Positions 53,116-61,084 of a stretch of 64,000 nt of DNA are shown here, in pieces; position 1 is the stretch's first letter, and each line of letters begins with the position of its first letter. A program made the position numbers and the translations under genes. The DNA is from an uncultured bacterium (GTDB lineage: Bacteria > Planctomycetota > JAJSAM01 > JAJVHW01), in assembly GCA_937996235.1 (NCBI GenBank), contig CALKVK010000029.1, forward strand, positions 124,001-188,000, in the 5' to 3' direction. The notes under the pieces were generated by a model. The model searched no databases, was not told the origin of the DNA, and worked only from the letters and a program-made list of their open reading frames with translations.

Positions 53116-53376
53116 CTACGACGCGGCCGCGCCCGCCTCGCGCGCGGCCTCGGCCGCGTCGAGCCGCCGGACGGTGCGCACGATGAACGCGATCACGCAC
53201 GCGCCGAGCGTCAGCACCGACACGATCATGAAGACGATCGACCACTGGAAGCCGGCCGCCGCGCTGCCGCTGTCCTCGGCGACCGCCGAGGCGCAGTTCG
53301 GTCAGCCGAACGCCTGGCTGGGGAGCAGCCAGAGCAGCGCGAAGAGGCCGGCCAGGAGGTTGCGCGTGCGGGTCAC
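53116..53376 (-). CDS. Putative selenoprotein: small membrane protein with UxxC motif in a cytochrome oxidase assembly operon
   Basis: 86 residues if the in-frame UGA at 53302-53304 (codon 25) is read as selenocysteine. Codons 1-24 (GTG start) form a signal peptide ending LLPSQAFG. Sec25 opens U-P-N-C, then ASAVAEDSGSAAAG, a membrane helix FQWSIVFMIVSVLTLGACV and a charged tail. Third codon positions are all G or C on both sides of the UGA, and an in-frame TAG lies five codons upstream, so no other start exists. A hairpin at 53274-53291 lies where a bacterial SECIS should be. UGA ends most genes here, so a changed genetic code is excluded. It follows the DUF420 and SCO genes, suggesting redox work in oxidase copper-site assembly. 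A TGC-to-TGA error or pseudogene is the alternative. Confidence 0.6.
53274..53291 (-). promoter_or_regulatory. SECIS-like hairpin downstream of in-frame UGA
   Basis: On the minus strand CCTCGGC pairs with GCCGAGG around the loop GGTC. The hairpin begins 10 bases after the UGA and its loop begins 17 bases after it. Bacterial SECIS elements need a small loop with G in the first two positions about 16-37 bases after the UGA, and the E. coli fdhF loop contains the same GGUC. The E. coli bulged U is absent. Confidence 0.5.
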
Positions 53377-53385
53377 GGAGCGCCG

Positions 53386-53391
53386 AGGCTA
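53386..53391 (-). promoter_or_regulatory. -10-like TAGCCT before the putative selenoprotein gene
   Basis: GTAGCCTC, nine bases before the GTG, with no ribosome-binding site. It is the same octamer found before the genes at 21336 and 46969, so this small gene may have its own leaderless promoter inside the operon. Confidence 0.38.
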
Positions 53392-53437
53392 CCGCGACCG
53401 CGTGGGCAGCGGGGCGCGGATTGCGCGGCGCGGCGGC

Positions 53438-53872
53438 CTACGTGGCGCCGCCGAGGCGTGGGGCGACGTGGTAGAGCATCACGTAGACCAGCACGCCCGT
53501 GACGGAGACGTAGACCCAGATCGGGTACGTGATCCGCGCGATGGCGCGGTGCGCGTCGAAGCGCTGCTTCCACGCGAGCCAGAGCGTGCGCACGGCGAGG
53601 AAGGGGACGAGTGCCGCGAGCAGGGTATGCGAACCGAGCAGCACGAGGTACGCCGTGCGGATCCAGCCCGCGGCGGGGAAGCGCGGGGCGCCGCAGAGCG
53701 CGCGGCGCGTCACGTACGAGACGAGGAAGAGGCACGACGTCGCGAACGCCGCGAGCATCAGCGCGCGGTGGCGCGGCACGTCCTTCCGGCGCACGGCGCG
53801 GCGCCCGAGCACGAGCAGCACGCCCGCGGTCAGGTTCAGGAGCGCGTTCAGCGCGGCGAGGGCGGCGGCCAC
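53438..53872 (-). CDS. DUF420 family membrane protein (CtaM/YozB-like)
   Basis: 144 residues with four membrane helices. Conserved His residues lie at helix ends (PRHRALMLAAF, LGSHTLLAALVPF, FDAHRAIARITYPIW, VMLYHVAPRLGG), the pattern of DUF420. The Staphylococcus member CtaM is needed for maturation of a heme-copper oxidase. It starts nine bases after the SCO stop and belongs to the oxidase operon. The role, assembly of the oxidase, rests on family and context. Confidence 0.9.
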   Translation of the reverse strand: MAAALAALNALLNLTAGVLLVLGRRAVRRKDVPRHRALMLAAFATSCLFLVSYVTRRALCGAPRFPAAGWIRTAYLVLLGSHTLLAALVPFLAVRTLWLAWKQRFDAHRAIARITYPIWVYVSVTGVLVYVMLYHVAPRLGGAT

Positions 53873-53881
53873 CGGCGCAGC

Positions 53882-54577
53882 CTACTCCGGCGACTGCGCG
53901 CGCAGGCGCGCGACGTCCGCCACGACCTTCGCGGTCCAGCCCTTGTCGCGCAGCGGCTCGTACGCCCCGCGGCAGCGCCCCTTCGTGTCGATGAGGAAGA
54001 ACTTCATCGAGTGCGCGAGCGGGTTGCCGCCGTCGCCGACCTGGAACTCGTCGTGCGTGATCGAGTTGACGAACTCGATGGGCATGCGCGCGAACAGCCA
54101 GCGCTCGGGGTCGGCCTCGTACATCTGCGCGTAGTCGGCGAGGACGTCGGGCGTGTCGCGCTGCGGGTCCACGGTGATCGAGACCAGCACGAGGTCCGGG
54201 ATCGCGCTCAGGCGCTCCTGCGAGCGCGACATCGCGCTCATCATCGGGGGGCACGGACCGGAGCAGGACGTGAACACGAAGTCCACGAGCACGTACCTGC
54301 CGCGCAGCGCGCCGAAGGTCATCTCCTTCCCGGAGCGCTCGACGAAGCGGAACTCCTCGGGCAGCTCGCCGACGGGCTCCGCGAAGAGACCCGAGTCGCC
54401 CTGGAGCTCGCTCGGGCCCGGAGCGTCGGCAGGCTCCACGGGGTCGCTCATGTCGATCACGACGGGCGCCGGGTCGGCGGGCTTCGCATCGGTCGGTGTC
54501 TCGTCCGAGCACGCGCCGAGCGTGGCGAGTGCGGCGAGCCCGAGGGCGAGCGGGACGTACCTGATCTCAGGCTTCAT
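53882..54577 (-). CDS. SCO-type copper chaperone (lipoprotein)
   Basis: 231 residues. The leader ends in ALATLGACSDE, a lipobox, so it is anchored on the outer face of the membrane. The thioredoxin-like domain (about 80-225) has the SCO copper motif FTSCSGPCPPM (CxxxC) and the third ligand His in GNPLAHSMKFFLID. SCO proteins deliver copper to, or reduce, the CuA site of subunit II. Its ATG overlaps the stop of the ABC permease (ATGA). The acidic Pro/Ala linker after the lipobox is a flexible tether. Confidence 0.95.
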   Translation of the reverse strand: MKPEIRYVPLALGLAALATLGACSDETPTDAKPADPAPVVIDMSDPVEPADAPGPSELQGDSGLFAEPVGELPEEFRFVERSGKEMTFGALRGRYVLVDFVFTSCSGPCPPMMSAMSRSQERLSAIPDLVLVSITVDPQRDTPDVLADYAQMYEADPERWLFARMPIEFVNSITHDEFQVGDGGNPLAHSMKFFLIDTKGRCRGAYEPLRDKGWTAKVVADVARLRAQSPE

Positions 54578-55356
54578 CTCAGGTCTCCACGCGTGCGGCG
54601 TCCGACGACGAACCAGGCCGCGCCGAAGAACAGCGCCGCGAAGGCGGCGCTCGCTGCGAGGGAAACCCCCATCGGCGGCAGATCCTGCCCGGGAAGTCCG
54701 CCCGGGTAGAGCGCGTGGCGGAACGCAGCGACGCCGTACGTGAGCGGGTTCGCGAACATGATCGCGCGCAGCCAGGGCGGCGCGCCGCCGAGCGGCAGGA
54801 ACGCGCCCGACAGCAGCCAGAGCGGCATCACGAGCAGCATCATCACGGCGTGGAAGCCCTGGACCGAGTCCATGAGCCAGCCGCCGGCCAGGCCCAGCGC
54901 CGTGAGCGCGAACGCGATCAGCGCGAGCACGACGAGCGACAGCGCGAACGTGCCGACGCTGAGCGGCACTCCCGCCACCGGTGCGAGGCACAGGAAGACG
55001 ACGCCCTGACCGAGCGCGAGCGCTCCGCCGCCGGCGACCTTCCCGAGCACGATCCCGCTGCGCGAGACGGGGGCGACGAGCACGGACTGCAGGAAGCCCT
55101 CGTTGCGATCCTGGATCAGCGAGAAGGTCGCGAAGACGGCCGTGAACACGATCACCAGCACGACCATGCCGGGGAACAGGAACTCGTAGGAGCCCTGGCC
55201 GGCGCCCGTGCCGACCCGGAGCGAGCCGCTGAAGCCCGCGCCGAACAGCACCCAGAAGAGCAGCGGCTGGACCAGCGCGGACACCACGCGGTTGCGCTGT
55301 CGCAGGAAGCGCACGATCTCGCGGCGGAAGAGCGTCCAGGCCGGCAGCCACGTCAT
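54574..55356 (-). CDS. ABC-2 type transporter permease
   Basis: 260 residues with six membrane helices. FRREIVRFLRQRNRVVSALVQPLLFWVLFGAGF at the start and FLQSVLVAPVSRSGIVLGKVAGG before the third helix are typical of the ABC-2/DrrB-like family. ATGA overlaps with both neighbours couple it to the ATPase gene and to SCO. Position inside the oxidase operon suggests export of something needed for oxidase assembly, such as a copper or heme-related factor, by analogy with NosFY and CcmAB; this is inference. Confidence 0.9.
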   Translation of the reverse strand: MTWLPAWTLFRREIVRFLRQRNRVVSALVQPLLFWVLFGAGFSGSLRVGTGAGQGSYEFLFPGMVVLVIVFTAVFATFSLIQDRNEGFLQSVLVAPVSRSGIVLGKVAGGGALALGQGVVFLCLAPVAGVPLSVGTFALSLVVLALIAFALTALGLAGGWLMDSVQGFHAVMMLLVMPLWLLSGAFLPLGGAPPWLRAIMFANPLTYGVAAFRHALYPGGLPGQDLPPMGVSLAASAAFAALFFGAAWFVVGRRTRGDLR

Positions 55357-56288
55357 GCGGCGAAGCTCCGGCCCGTACGCTCCAGGAACACGTCCTCGAG
55401 CGTCGGGCGCCCCACGCTGACCGACGCGACCTGGTCGCCGAGTTCGGCCAGCATGCGCGCGACGAGCGGGCCGCCGTCGCCCGTGCGCACGCGCACCACG
55501 CCGCCAACCGCCTGCGCCTCGACGCCGAGGCGCTCGCGCACGGCGCGCAGGAGCACGTCGGCCCGGTCGGTCGCCGCGGGCTCCGCGGTCACGACGTCGC
55601 CGCCGAGTCCGGTGCGCAGTTCGTGCGGCGTGCCGAGCGCGACGAGACGCCCCGCGTCGAGGATCGCCACGCGGTCGCAGCGCTCGGCCTCTTCCATCAG
55701 GTGCGTCGTGACGAGACTCGCGACGCCTTCGTCGCGCAGCGCCGCGAGGTGGTCCCAGAGCTCGCGGCGCGCGGCCGGGTCGAGTCCGTTCGTCGGCTCG
55801 TCGAGCAGCAGCAGGCGCGGCCCGTGCAGGAGCCCCTTCGCGAGCTCCACGCGGCGCTTCTGCCCGCCCGACAGAGCGCCGACGCGCTCGCGCGCGCGCT
55901 CGGCGAGTCCGGCGCGCGCGAGGCCGTCCGCGATGCGCTGCGAGAGCTCGCGGCCGCGCAGCCCGTACAGGTGCCCCTGGTGCAGCAGGTTCTCGCGCAC
56001 GGTCAGGTGCACGTCGAGCGACGACGACTGGAACACGACGCCGATCGCGCGGCGTGCCTCGGCGCTCTCGGTCGGGAGCGCGTGGCCGAAGATCCGCGCG
56101 CTGCCGCCGCTCGGCGCGAGCAGCGTGCACGCGACGCGGAAGAGCGTGGTCTTGCCGCTGCCGTTCGGGCCGAGCAGGCCGAAGAGCTCCCCCGCGCGCA
56201 CGGCGAAGGTCACCGCGTCGAGAGCCGTCCGTCCGTCGTACGCGCGCGTGAGGCCGTCGAGTTCGAGCGGCGCGGGCACGGCGCTCAT
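55353..56288 (-). CDS. ABC transporter ATP-binding protein
   Basis: 311 residues. Walker A GPNGSGKTT near 40-48, Q-loop VVFQSSSLDVHLTVREN near 85, signature ALSGGQKRRVELAKGLL near 138 and Walker B LLLLDEPTNGLDP near 158, then the H-loop VTTHLMEEAE. The C-terminal 90 residues are the extra domain found in ABC-2 (NatA/DrrA/CcmA-like) exporters. ATGA overlaps link it to ctaB upstream and the permease downstream. Confidence 0.95.
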   Translation of the reverse strand: MSAVPAPLELDGLTRAYDGRTALDAVTFAVRAGELFGLLGPNGSGKTTLFRVACTLLAPSGGSARIFGHALPTESAEARRAIGVVFQSSSLDVHLTVRENLLHQGHLYGLRGRELSQRIADGLARAGLAERARERVGALSGGQKRRVELAKGLLHGPRLLLLDEPTNGLDPAARRELWDHLAALRDEGVASLVTTHLMEEAERCDRVAILDAGRLVALGTPHELRTGLGGDVVTAEPAATDRADVLLRAVRERLGVEAQAVGGVVRVRTGDGGPLVARMLAELGDQVASVSVGRPTLEDVFLERTGRSFAA

Positions 56289-57175
56289 CGGCAGAGCGCG
56301 AACGCGACGAGCACCAGCGGCAGGTGCACGAGCGACGCGCGCAGCACGAGCCGCGCGTCGGCGTCGCGGCGGCGCAGCGCGAAGAGCGCACCGCACGCGA
56401 CGAGGCCCGCGCCCGCGGCGGCGGCGATCACGAAGTAGGTCGTCCCCGCGAGGCCGAGCGGGACGGCGCACATCGACACGAGCAGCGTGAGGAGCGACTG
56501 CACGACCACCTGACGGCCCGTCGCGCCGCTGCCGTCGGTGACGACGGGCAGCATCGCGTAGCCCGCGCGCGCGTAGTCGTCGCGGTAGAGCCACGCGATC
56601 GCGAGGAAGTGCGGGAGCTGCCAGGCCGCGATGAGCGCGAACAGGAACCAGGCCGCCGGGGAGAGCTGCCCGCTCGCCGCCGCCGCGCCGATCAGCGGCG
56701 GCAGCGCACCCGGGAGCGTGCCGACGAGCGTGTTCAGCGACGTGCGCGTCTTCAGCGGCGTGTAGACGAGCACGTAGCTCACGAGCGTCGCCGCGGCGAG
56801 CGCCGTGGCGAGCGGCGTCGATGCGACCGCGAGGAGTGCCAGGCCCAGCACCGACAGCACGCCGCCGAACACCGCCGCCTCGCCGGGCGCGACGCGCCCC
56901 GCGGGCACGGGCCGCTCGCGCGTGCGGACCATCAGCACGTCGCGGTCGCGCTCGAGCACCTGGTTGAGTGCGCTGGCGCCCCCGGCCACGAGCCCCGCGC
57001 CGGCGAGCGTCGCGGCGAACGCGGCGGCGCTGCCGGAGACGCCCACCTCGGCCCACCAGCCCGCCGCGACGGCGAAGACGGCCATGCCGTTCAGGCGCGG
57101 CTTCGTGAGCGCGGCGGCGTCGGCGAGGCGCTGCGCCAGGCCGGGCGACTCGATGCGCACGTCGTCGACGCTCAT
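56285..57175 (-). CDS. ctaB: Protoheme IX farnesyltransferase (heme O synthase)
   Basis: 296 residues and about nine helices. Both prenyl-diphosphate-binding aspartate motifs of the UbiA family are present: NQVLERDRDVLMVRTRERPVPAGR near 75-95 and the second loop LYRDDYARAGYAMLPVV near 205. It adds a farnesyl group to heme B. ATGA overlaps couple it to ctaA before it and to the ABC ATPase after it. Confidence 0.95.
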   Translation of the reverse strand: MSVDDVRIESPGLAQRLADAAALTKPRLNGMAVFAVAAGWWAEVGVSGSAAAFAATLAGAGLVAGGASALNQVLERDRDVLMVRTRERPVPAGRVAPGEAAVFGGVLSVLGLALLAVASTPLATALAAATLVSYVLVYTPLKTRTSLNTLVGTLPGALPPLIGAAAASGQLSPAAWFLFALIAAWQLPHFLAIAWLYRDDYARAGYAMLPVVTDGSGATGRQVVVQSLLTLLVSMCAVPLGLAGTTYFVIAAAAGAGLVACGALFALRRRDADARLVLRASLVHLPLVLVAFALCR

Positions 57176-58164
57176 GCGTGCACCGCCGCCGCGCGTGCCT
57201 CGGGCGCCGCGTCGCCCGCGCCGCCGCCGAGCACCTCGTCGCGCACGCGCTCGTCCGTGGGCATGCCGTACACGCGGAACGTCCGGAGCAGCAGGCCGAA
57301 CGCCGCCGCGAGGATCAGCGCGCCGACCACCACGTGCGCGTTCACGATCGCGATCTCGTGCAGCGCGTGCTCGTGCTGGCGGCGGCCGGCGGCGTCGATC
57401 AGGTACGACCAGAGGCCGAGACCGACCTGCGCCGCGAAGAGCACGCCGAGGAGGGCGGCGGGCCGCCGGAGCAGCGTCAGCTCGCGCGGCTGGTCGGCGC
57501 CGGCGGTCAGCACGAGGCGCACGACCGCGATCGCGACGAGCAGCGCGAACATCGCGTGGACCTCGCGCGCGAAGATGCCGTGGCGCGCGGCCGCGCCGAG
57601 CACGAGCTGCACGAAGAGCAGCGCGACGGTCACGATCGACAGCTTCATGAGGCGCAGCGCGTCCGCGTCGAGCCGGCGCCCGCCGGCGGCCGTCCACCAC
57701 GGCGACAGCGCAGACGCCAGCGCCACGAGCACGCACAGGAACACCTGCGCGGTGACGGAGTGCAGCAGCGGCCACGGGTTGCCGAGCATCGTCAGCACGC
57801 CGAGGCCGCCGAGCACGCCCTGCACGATCACGAGTCCGAGGGCGGACCACGCGAGGATGCGCACGCCGCGGCGCGGCACGGCGAGCTGCACGGAGACGGC
57901 GAGCAGCGCCGTCAGCAGCCCCATCACGGCGGCGATGAGACGGTGCACGAACTCCGCGCGCAGCGCGGCCGGACCCAGCATCGCGCGGATGCTGTCCATG
58001 CCCGGCACGACGTCGTAGTACATCGTCGGCCAGTCGGGGATCGACAGGCCGCCGTCGCGCGTCTTGACGTTCGCGCCCGCGAGCAGCAGGAACACGCACC
58101 AGGCCACGCAGGTCCCCGCGACGGCTCTCACCCACGCGGGGGACGCGGACCTCTGCACCTGCAC
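57172..58164 (-). CDS. ctaA: Heme A synthase
   Basis: 330 residues with eight membrane helices. Typical COX15/CtaA features are LAGANVKTRDGGLSIPDWPT near 30-47, EFVHRLIAAVMG near 70 with a heme His, LLHSVTAQVFLCVL near 133 with a second His, and EVHAMFALLVA and NAHVVVGALIL in the second half. It oxidises the heme O methyl group to give heme A. It starts 28 bases after ctaD ends and overlaps ctaB by 4 bp. Confidence 0.95.
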   Translation of the reverse strand: MQVQRSASPAWVRAVAGTCVAWCVFLLLAGANVKTRDGGLSIPDWPTMYYDVVPGMDSIRAMLGPAALRAEFVHRLIAAVMGLLTALLAVSVQLAVPRRGVRILAWSALGLVIVQGVLGGLGVLTMLGNPWPLLHSVTAQVFLCVLVALASALSPWWTAAGGRRLDADALRLMKLSIVTVALLFVQLVLGAAARHGIFAREVHAMFALLVAIAVVRLVLTAGADQPRELTLLRRPAALLGVLFAAQVGLGLWSYLIDAAGRRQHEHALHEIAIVNAHVVVGALILAAAFGLLLRTFRVYGMPTDERVRDEVLGGGAGDAAPEARAAAVHA

Positions 58165-58192
58165 GAGCAGCTCCTCGGGACGGCGGCTCCGC

Positions 58193-60010
58193 CTACTTCG
58201 CGCCGGCCGTGGCGGTCAGGTCGCGGTTCTGCGGCAGCCAGTCCTCCTCGACCTCGGGCGAGCTGTACTCGTACGGGCCGCGGTAGACGGTCGGGAGCGA
58301 CGGACCGAAGTTGCCGTGGGGCGTCGGCGTGGGCGCCGCCGACCACTCGAGCGTGTTGGCGTTCCACGGGTTCTGCTCGGCCTTGCGACCCTTGAAGATG
58401 CTCCAGAGCACGTTGCCGAGCAGCAGGAGCTGCGTGCAGCCGAGCAGGATCGCGCCGTGCGTCATCGCCTTGTTCAGCGGCAGCATGCCGTCGATGTAGA
58501 CGTACTTCGTGAACGGGTTCTGCGTGCGGCGGTGCATGCCGTGCAGGCCGACGACGTGCATCAGGAAGAACGTCATGTTGAAGGACACGAGCGTCAGCCA
58601 GAAGTGCACGTAGCCGAGCTTGTAGTTCATGTGGCGCCCGAACATCTTCGGGAACCAGTAGTAGATGCCCGCGAACGCGCCCATCAGGCTGCCGCCGAAG
58701 AGCACGTAGTGGATGTGCGCGACGATGAAGTACGTGTCGTGGATGTGCGCGTCCACGGGCGTCGCGGCCATGAAGATCCCGGAGAGGCCGCCGATCACGA
58801 ACATGCTCACGAACGCGAGCGCGAAGCACATCGGCACCGTGAACTGGATCGTGCCGCGCCAGAGCGTGGCGAGCCAGTTGAACGTCTTGATGGCGCTCGG
58901 CAGCGCGATCATCATCGTCGAGAGCATGAAGGTCATGCCGAGAGCGGGGTTCATGCCGCTCTGGAACATGTGGTGGCCCCACACGATGAAGCCCAGCCCC
59001 GCGATGCCCGAGATGGAGTACACCATCGGGCGGTAGCCGAAGATCGGCTTGCGCGAGAACGTCGCGAGGATGTCGGACACGATGCCCATCGCGGGCAGGA
59101 TCATGATGTAGACGGCGGGGTGGCTGTAGAACCAGAACAGGTGCTGGTACAGCACCACGTTGCCGCCGCCCGAGGCGAACGCGAACGGGTTCGTCGTGAC
59201 GTCGAGGCCCTGCGAGAGCCCGGCGGGGATGAAGAAGCTCGACCCCCACAGGCGGTCCATCGTCAGCATGAGCATGGCCGACGACAGCACGGGCGTCGCG
59301 AGCAGCGAGAGGACGCTCGTGATGAACATCGCCCACACGGTCAGCGGCATGCGGAACATGCGCATGCCCGGCGCGCGCATCGTCACGATCGTCGTGATGT
59401 AGTTGACGGCGCCCATCACGGAGGACGCGCCGACCAGGATCACGCCGAGGCACCAGAGCGTCTGCCCCTGGCCGCCGAGGTAGCTGAGCGGCGGGTACGA
59501 GGTCCAGCCGGCGCCCGGTGCGGTCTCGGGGCCGCCGCCGATCACGAACGACGCGCTGAAGATGACGAGCGCCGGCCACATCAGCCAGTACGACAGCGCG
59601 TTCAGGAAGGGGAACGCCATGTCGCGCGCGCCGATCATCAGCGGGATGCAGAAGTTGCCGAACGCGCCGATGAGCATCGGGATGACGACCAGGAAGATCA
59701 TCACCGACGCGTGCATCGTGAAGGCCATGTTGTAGACGTCGCCGCCGGCCACGCCCTTGCCCTCGCCGTACATCGCCTCGAGGATCGAGCCGAGCACGGG
59801 GATGCGCGTGTCCGGGTACGCGAGCTGCCAGCGCACGATCAGCGCGAGCGCGCCGCCCACGAACAGCATGAAGAGCGTCGTGAGCAGGAACTGGCGCCCG
59901 ATCATCTTGTGATCGTGCGACCAGACGTACTTGCGGAAGAAGCCCGGCTCGTGGTGCGAGTCGTGGCCGTGGGCGTCGTCGTGGGACGCCGCGTGGGTCG
60001 CGCCGCTCAC
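58193..60010 (-). CDS. ctaD: Cytochrome c oxidase subunit I, A2-type
   Basis: 605 residues from a GTG sharing one base with the ctaC TAG. Twelve or more helices. Ligands: FTMHASVMIF for low-spin heme a, FYSHPAVYIMILP with the CuB His and cross-linked Tyr, WGHHMFQSGM for two more CuB His, and HDTYFIVAHIHYVLFGG for heme a3 and heme a. YSHPAVY in place of GHPEVY marks the A2 subfamily, where Tyr-Ser replaces the Glu of the D channel. The His/Asp-rich N-terminal tail (HAASHDDAHGHDSHHE) may bind metal. No subunit III gene is in the window. Confidence 0.97.
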   Translation of the reverse strand: MSGATHAASHDDAHGHDSHHEPGFFRKYVWSHDHKMIGRQFLLTTLFMLFVGGALALIVRWQLAYPDTRIPVLGSILEAMYGEGKGVAGGDVYNMAFTMHASVMIFLVVIPMLIGAFGNFCIPLMIGARDMAFPFLNALSYWLMWPALVIFSASFVIGGGPETAPGAGWTSYPPLSYLGGQGQTLWCLGVILVGASSVMGAVNYITTIVTMRAPGMRMFRMPLTVWAMFITSVLSLLATPVLSSAMLMLTMDRLWGSSFFIPAGLSQGLDVTTNPFAFASGGGNVVLYQHLFWFYSHPAVYIMILPAMGIVSDILATFSRKPIFGYRPMVYSISGIAGLGFIVWGHHMFQSGMNPALGMTFMLSTMMIALPSAIKTFNWLATLWRGTIQFTVPMCFALAFVSMFVIGGLSGIFMAATPVDAHIHDTYFIVAHIHYVLFGGSLMGAFAGIYYWFPKMFGRHMNYKLGYVHFWLTLVSFNMTFFLMHVVGLHGMHRRTQNPFTKYVYIDGMLPLNKAMTHGAILLGCTQLLLLGNVLWSIFKGRKAEQNPWNANTLEWSAAPTPTPHGNFGPSLPTVYRGPYEYSSPEVEEDWLPQNRDLTATAGAK

Positions 60011-60993
60011 TAGAACTCCTCGTCGTCTTGCGACGCTTCGGGGTCGGGGCTGTCCTCTTCACCGAACAGCAGGACGCCGCGCGAACGCCGCGGCTTGCCC
60101 TTGATCTCGCGCGAGTCCTGCCAGTGCCAGCGCTGCCAGATGAGACCGGTCGTGCTGTCCTCCGGACCGCGCAGCGAGTTGGGAGGCAGCCGCAGCGTCG
60201 TCGGCTGGCCGGCGACCCACTTCTCGTAGTCCTCGTCGGGGACGACGTACAGACGCGCGGACATCGCCGAGTGCTGCGAGCCGCAGAGCTCGGCGCACAC
60301 GATGTCCCAGTAGTCGAGCTGCTTCTCCACCCCGTCGCGGTCGGCGACCGGCTGACGCGCGGAGGAGAGCTTGTCGGCGCGGAACCAGAGCTTCGTGTGG
60401 AGCCCCGGCACCGCGTCCTGCTTGAAGCGGAAGTTCGGCAGGAAGAAGCTGTGGATGACGTCCATCGCCCGCAGCTCGATGTTCACGGGGCGGTCCACCG
60501 GGACGACCATGATGCCCGTCGAGTAGCGGTCGTCGGCCGTGTTGAACGCGCCGTCCGGACCCGGATAGCGGAAGTTCCACTCGAACTGCTTCGCGAAGAC
60601 CTGCACCTCGATGGCGTTCGCGTTGTCCTCGGGAACGGCGCTCTTCATGCGCTTCCACATGCCCGCCTGGTAGACGGCGAGGAGCACGAGCACGAGCGCC
60701 GGCAGCACGGTCCACGTCATCTCGACCGCGTGGTTGCCGTGCGTGTACTTGGCCCGCGCACCCTTGCGCGCGCGGTAGCGGAACAGGAAGTAGACGAGCG
60801 CCGCCTGCACGCCGACCAGCGTGGCGCCGGTCACGTACACGATCAGGTAGATGAGCTCGTCGACCTCGCGGGCCACGGGGGACGCGGCCTCGGGGAGGAG
60901 GTGGAGCGGGTCGCCGCTGCAGCCCGCCGCGAAGAGCGCCGCGAGCAGGGGCAACGCGAGCGCGGAGAGGCGCGTGCGCCGCGTGGGTGTCAA
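60010..60993 (-). CDS. ctaC: Cytochrome c oxidase subunit II
   Basis: 327 residues from a TTG eight bases after GGAGG; this gives a proper lipoprotein leader (LALPLLAALFAAGC), while the ATG at 61032 adds 13 charged residues and has no such site. Two membrane helices follow (about 50-73 and 95-117). The CuA domain has DVIHSFFLPNFRFK and CAELCGSQHSAM, supplying two Cys, two His, Glu and Met. The C-terminal extension ends in an acidic tail; no fused cytochrome c is present. The stop shares one base with ctaD's start. Confidence 0.96.
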   Translation of the reverse strand: MTPTRRTRLSALALPLLAALFAAGCSGDPLHLLPEAASPVAREVDELIYLIVYVTGATLVGVQAALVYFLFRYRARKGARAKYTHGNHAVEMTWTVLPALVLVLLAVYQAGMWKRMKSAVPEDNANAIEVQVFAKQFEWNFRYPGPDGAFNTADDRYSTGIMVVPVDRPVNIELRAMDVIHSFFLPNFRFKQDAVPGLHTKLWFRADKLSSARQPVADRDGVEKQLDYWDIVCAELCGSQHSAMSARLYVVPDEDYEKWVAGQPTTLRLPPNSLRGPEDSTTGLIWQRWHWQDSREIKGKPRRSRGVLLFGEEDSPDPEASQDDEEF

Positions 60994-61084
60994 GTCGGGA
61001 ACCTCCGGTCTCTGGCGCCGCAGGGTGCGCACGCGACGGCCCGCCCCGGGGTCGCCCGGAGCGGGCCAGAGGATACGCCGGAGG

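Noticed and set aside
53116..53376. A frameshift or a changed genetic code as explanation for the in-frame UGA
   Set aside because: The frame is the same on both sides of the UGA, so no frameshift is needed, and UGA is the stop codon of many intact genes in this window. A point error (TGC to TGA) cannot be excluded and is listed as the main alternative.
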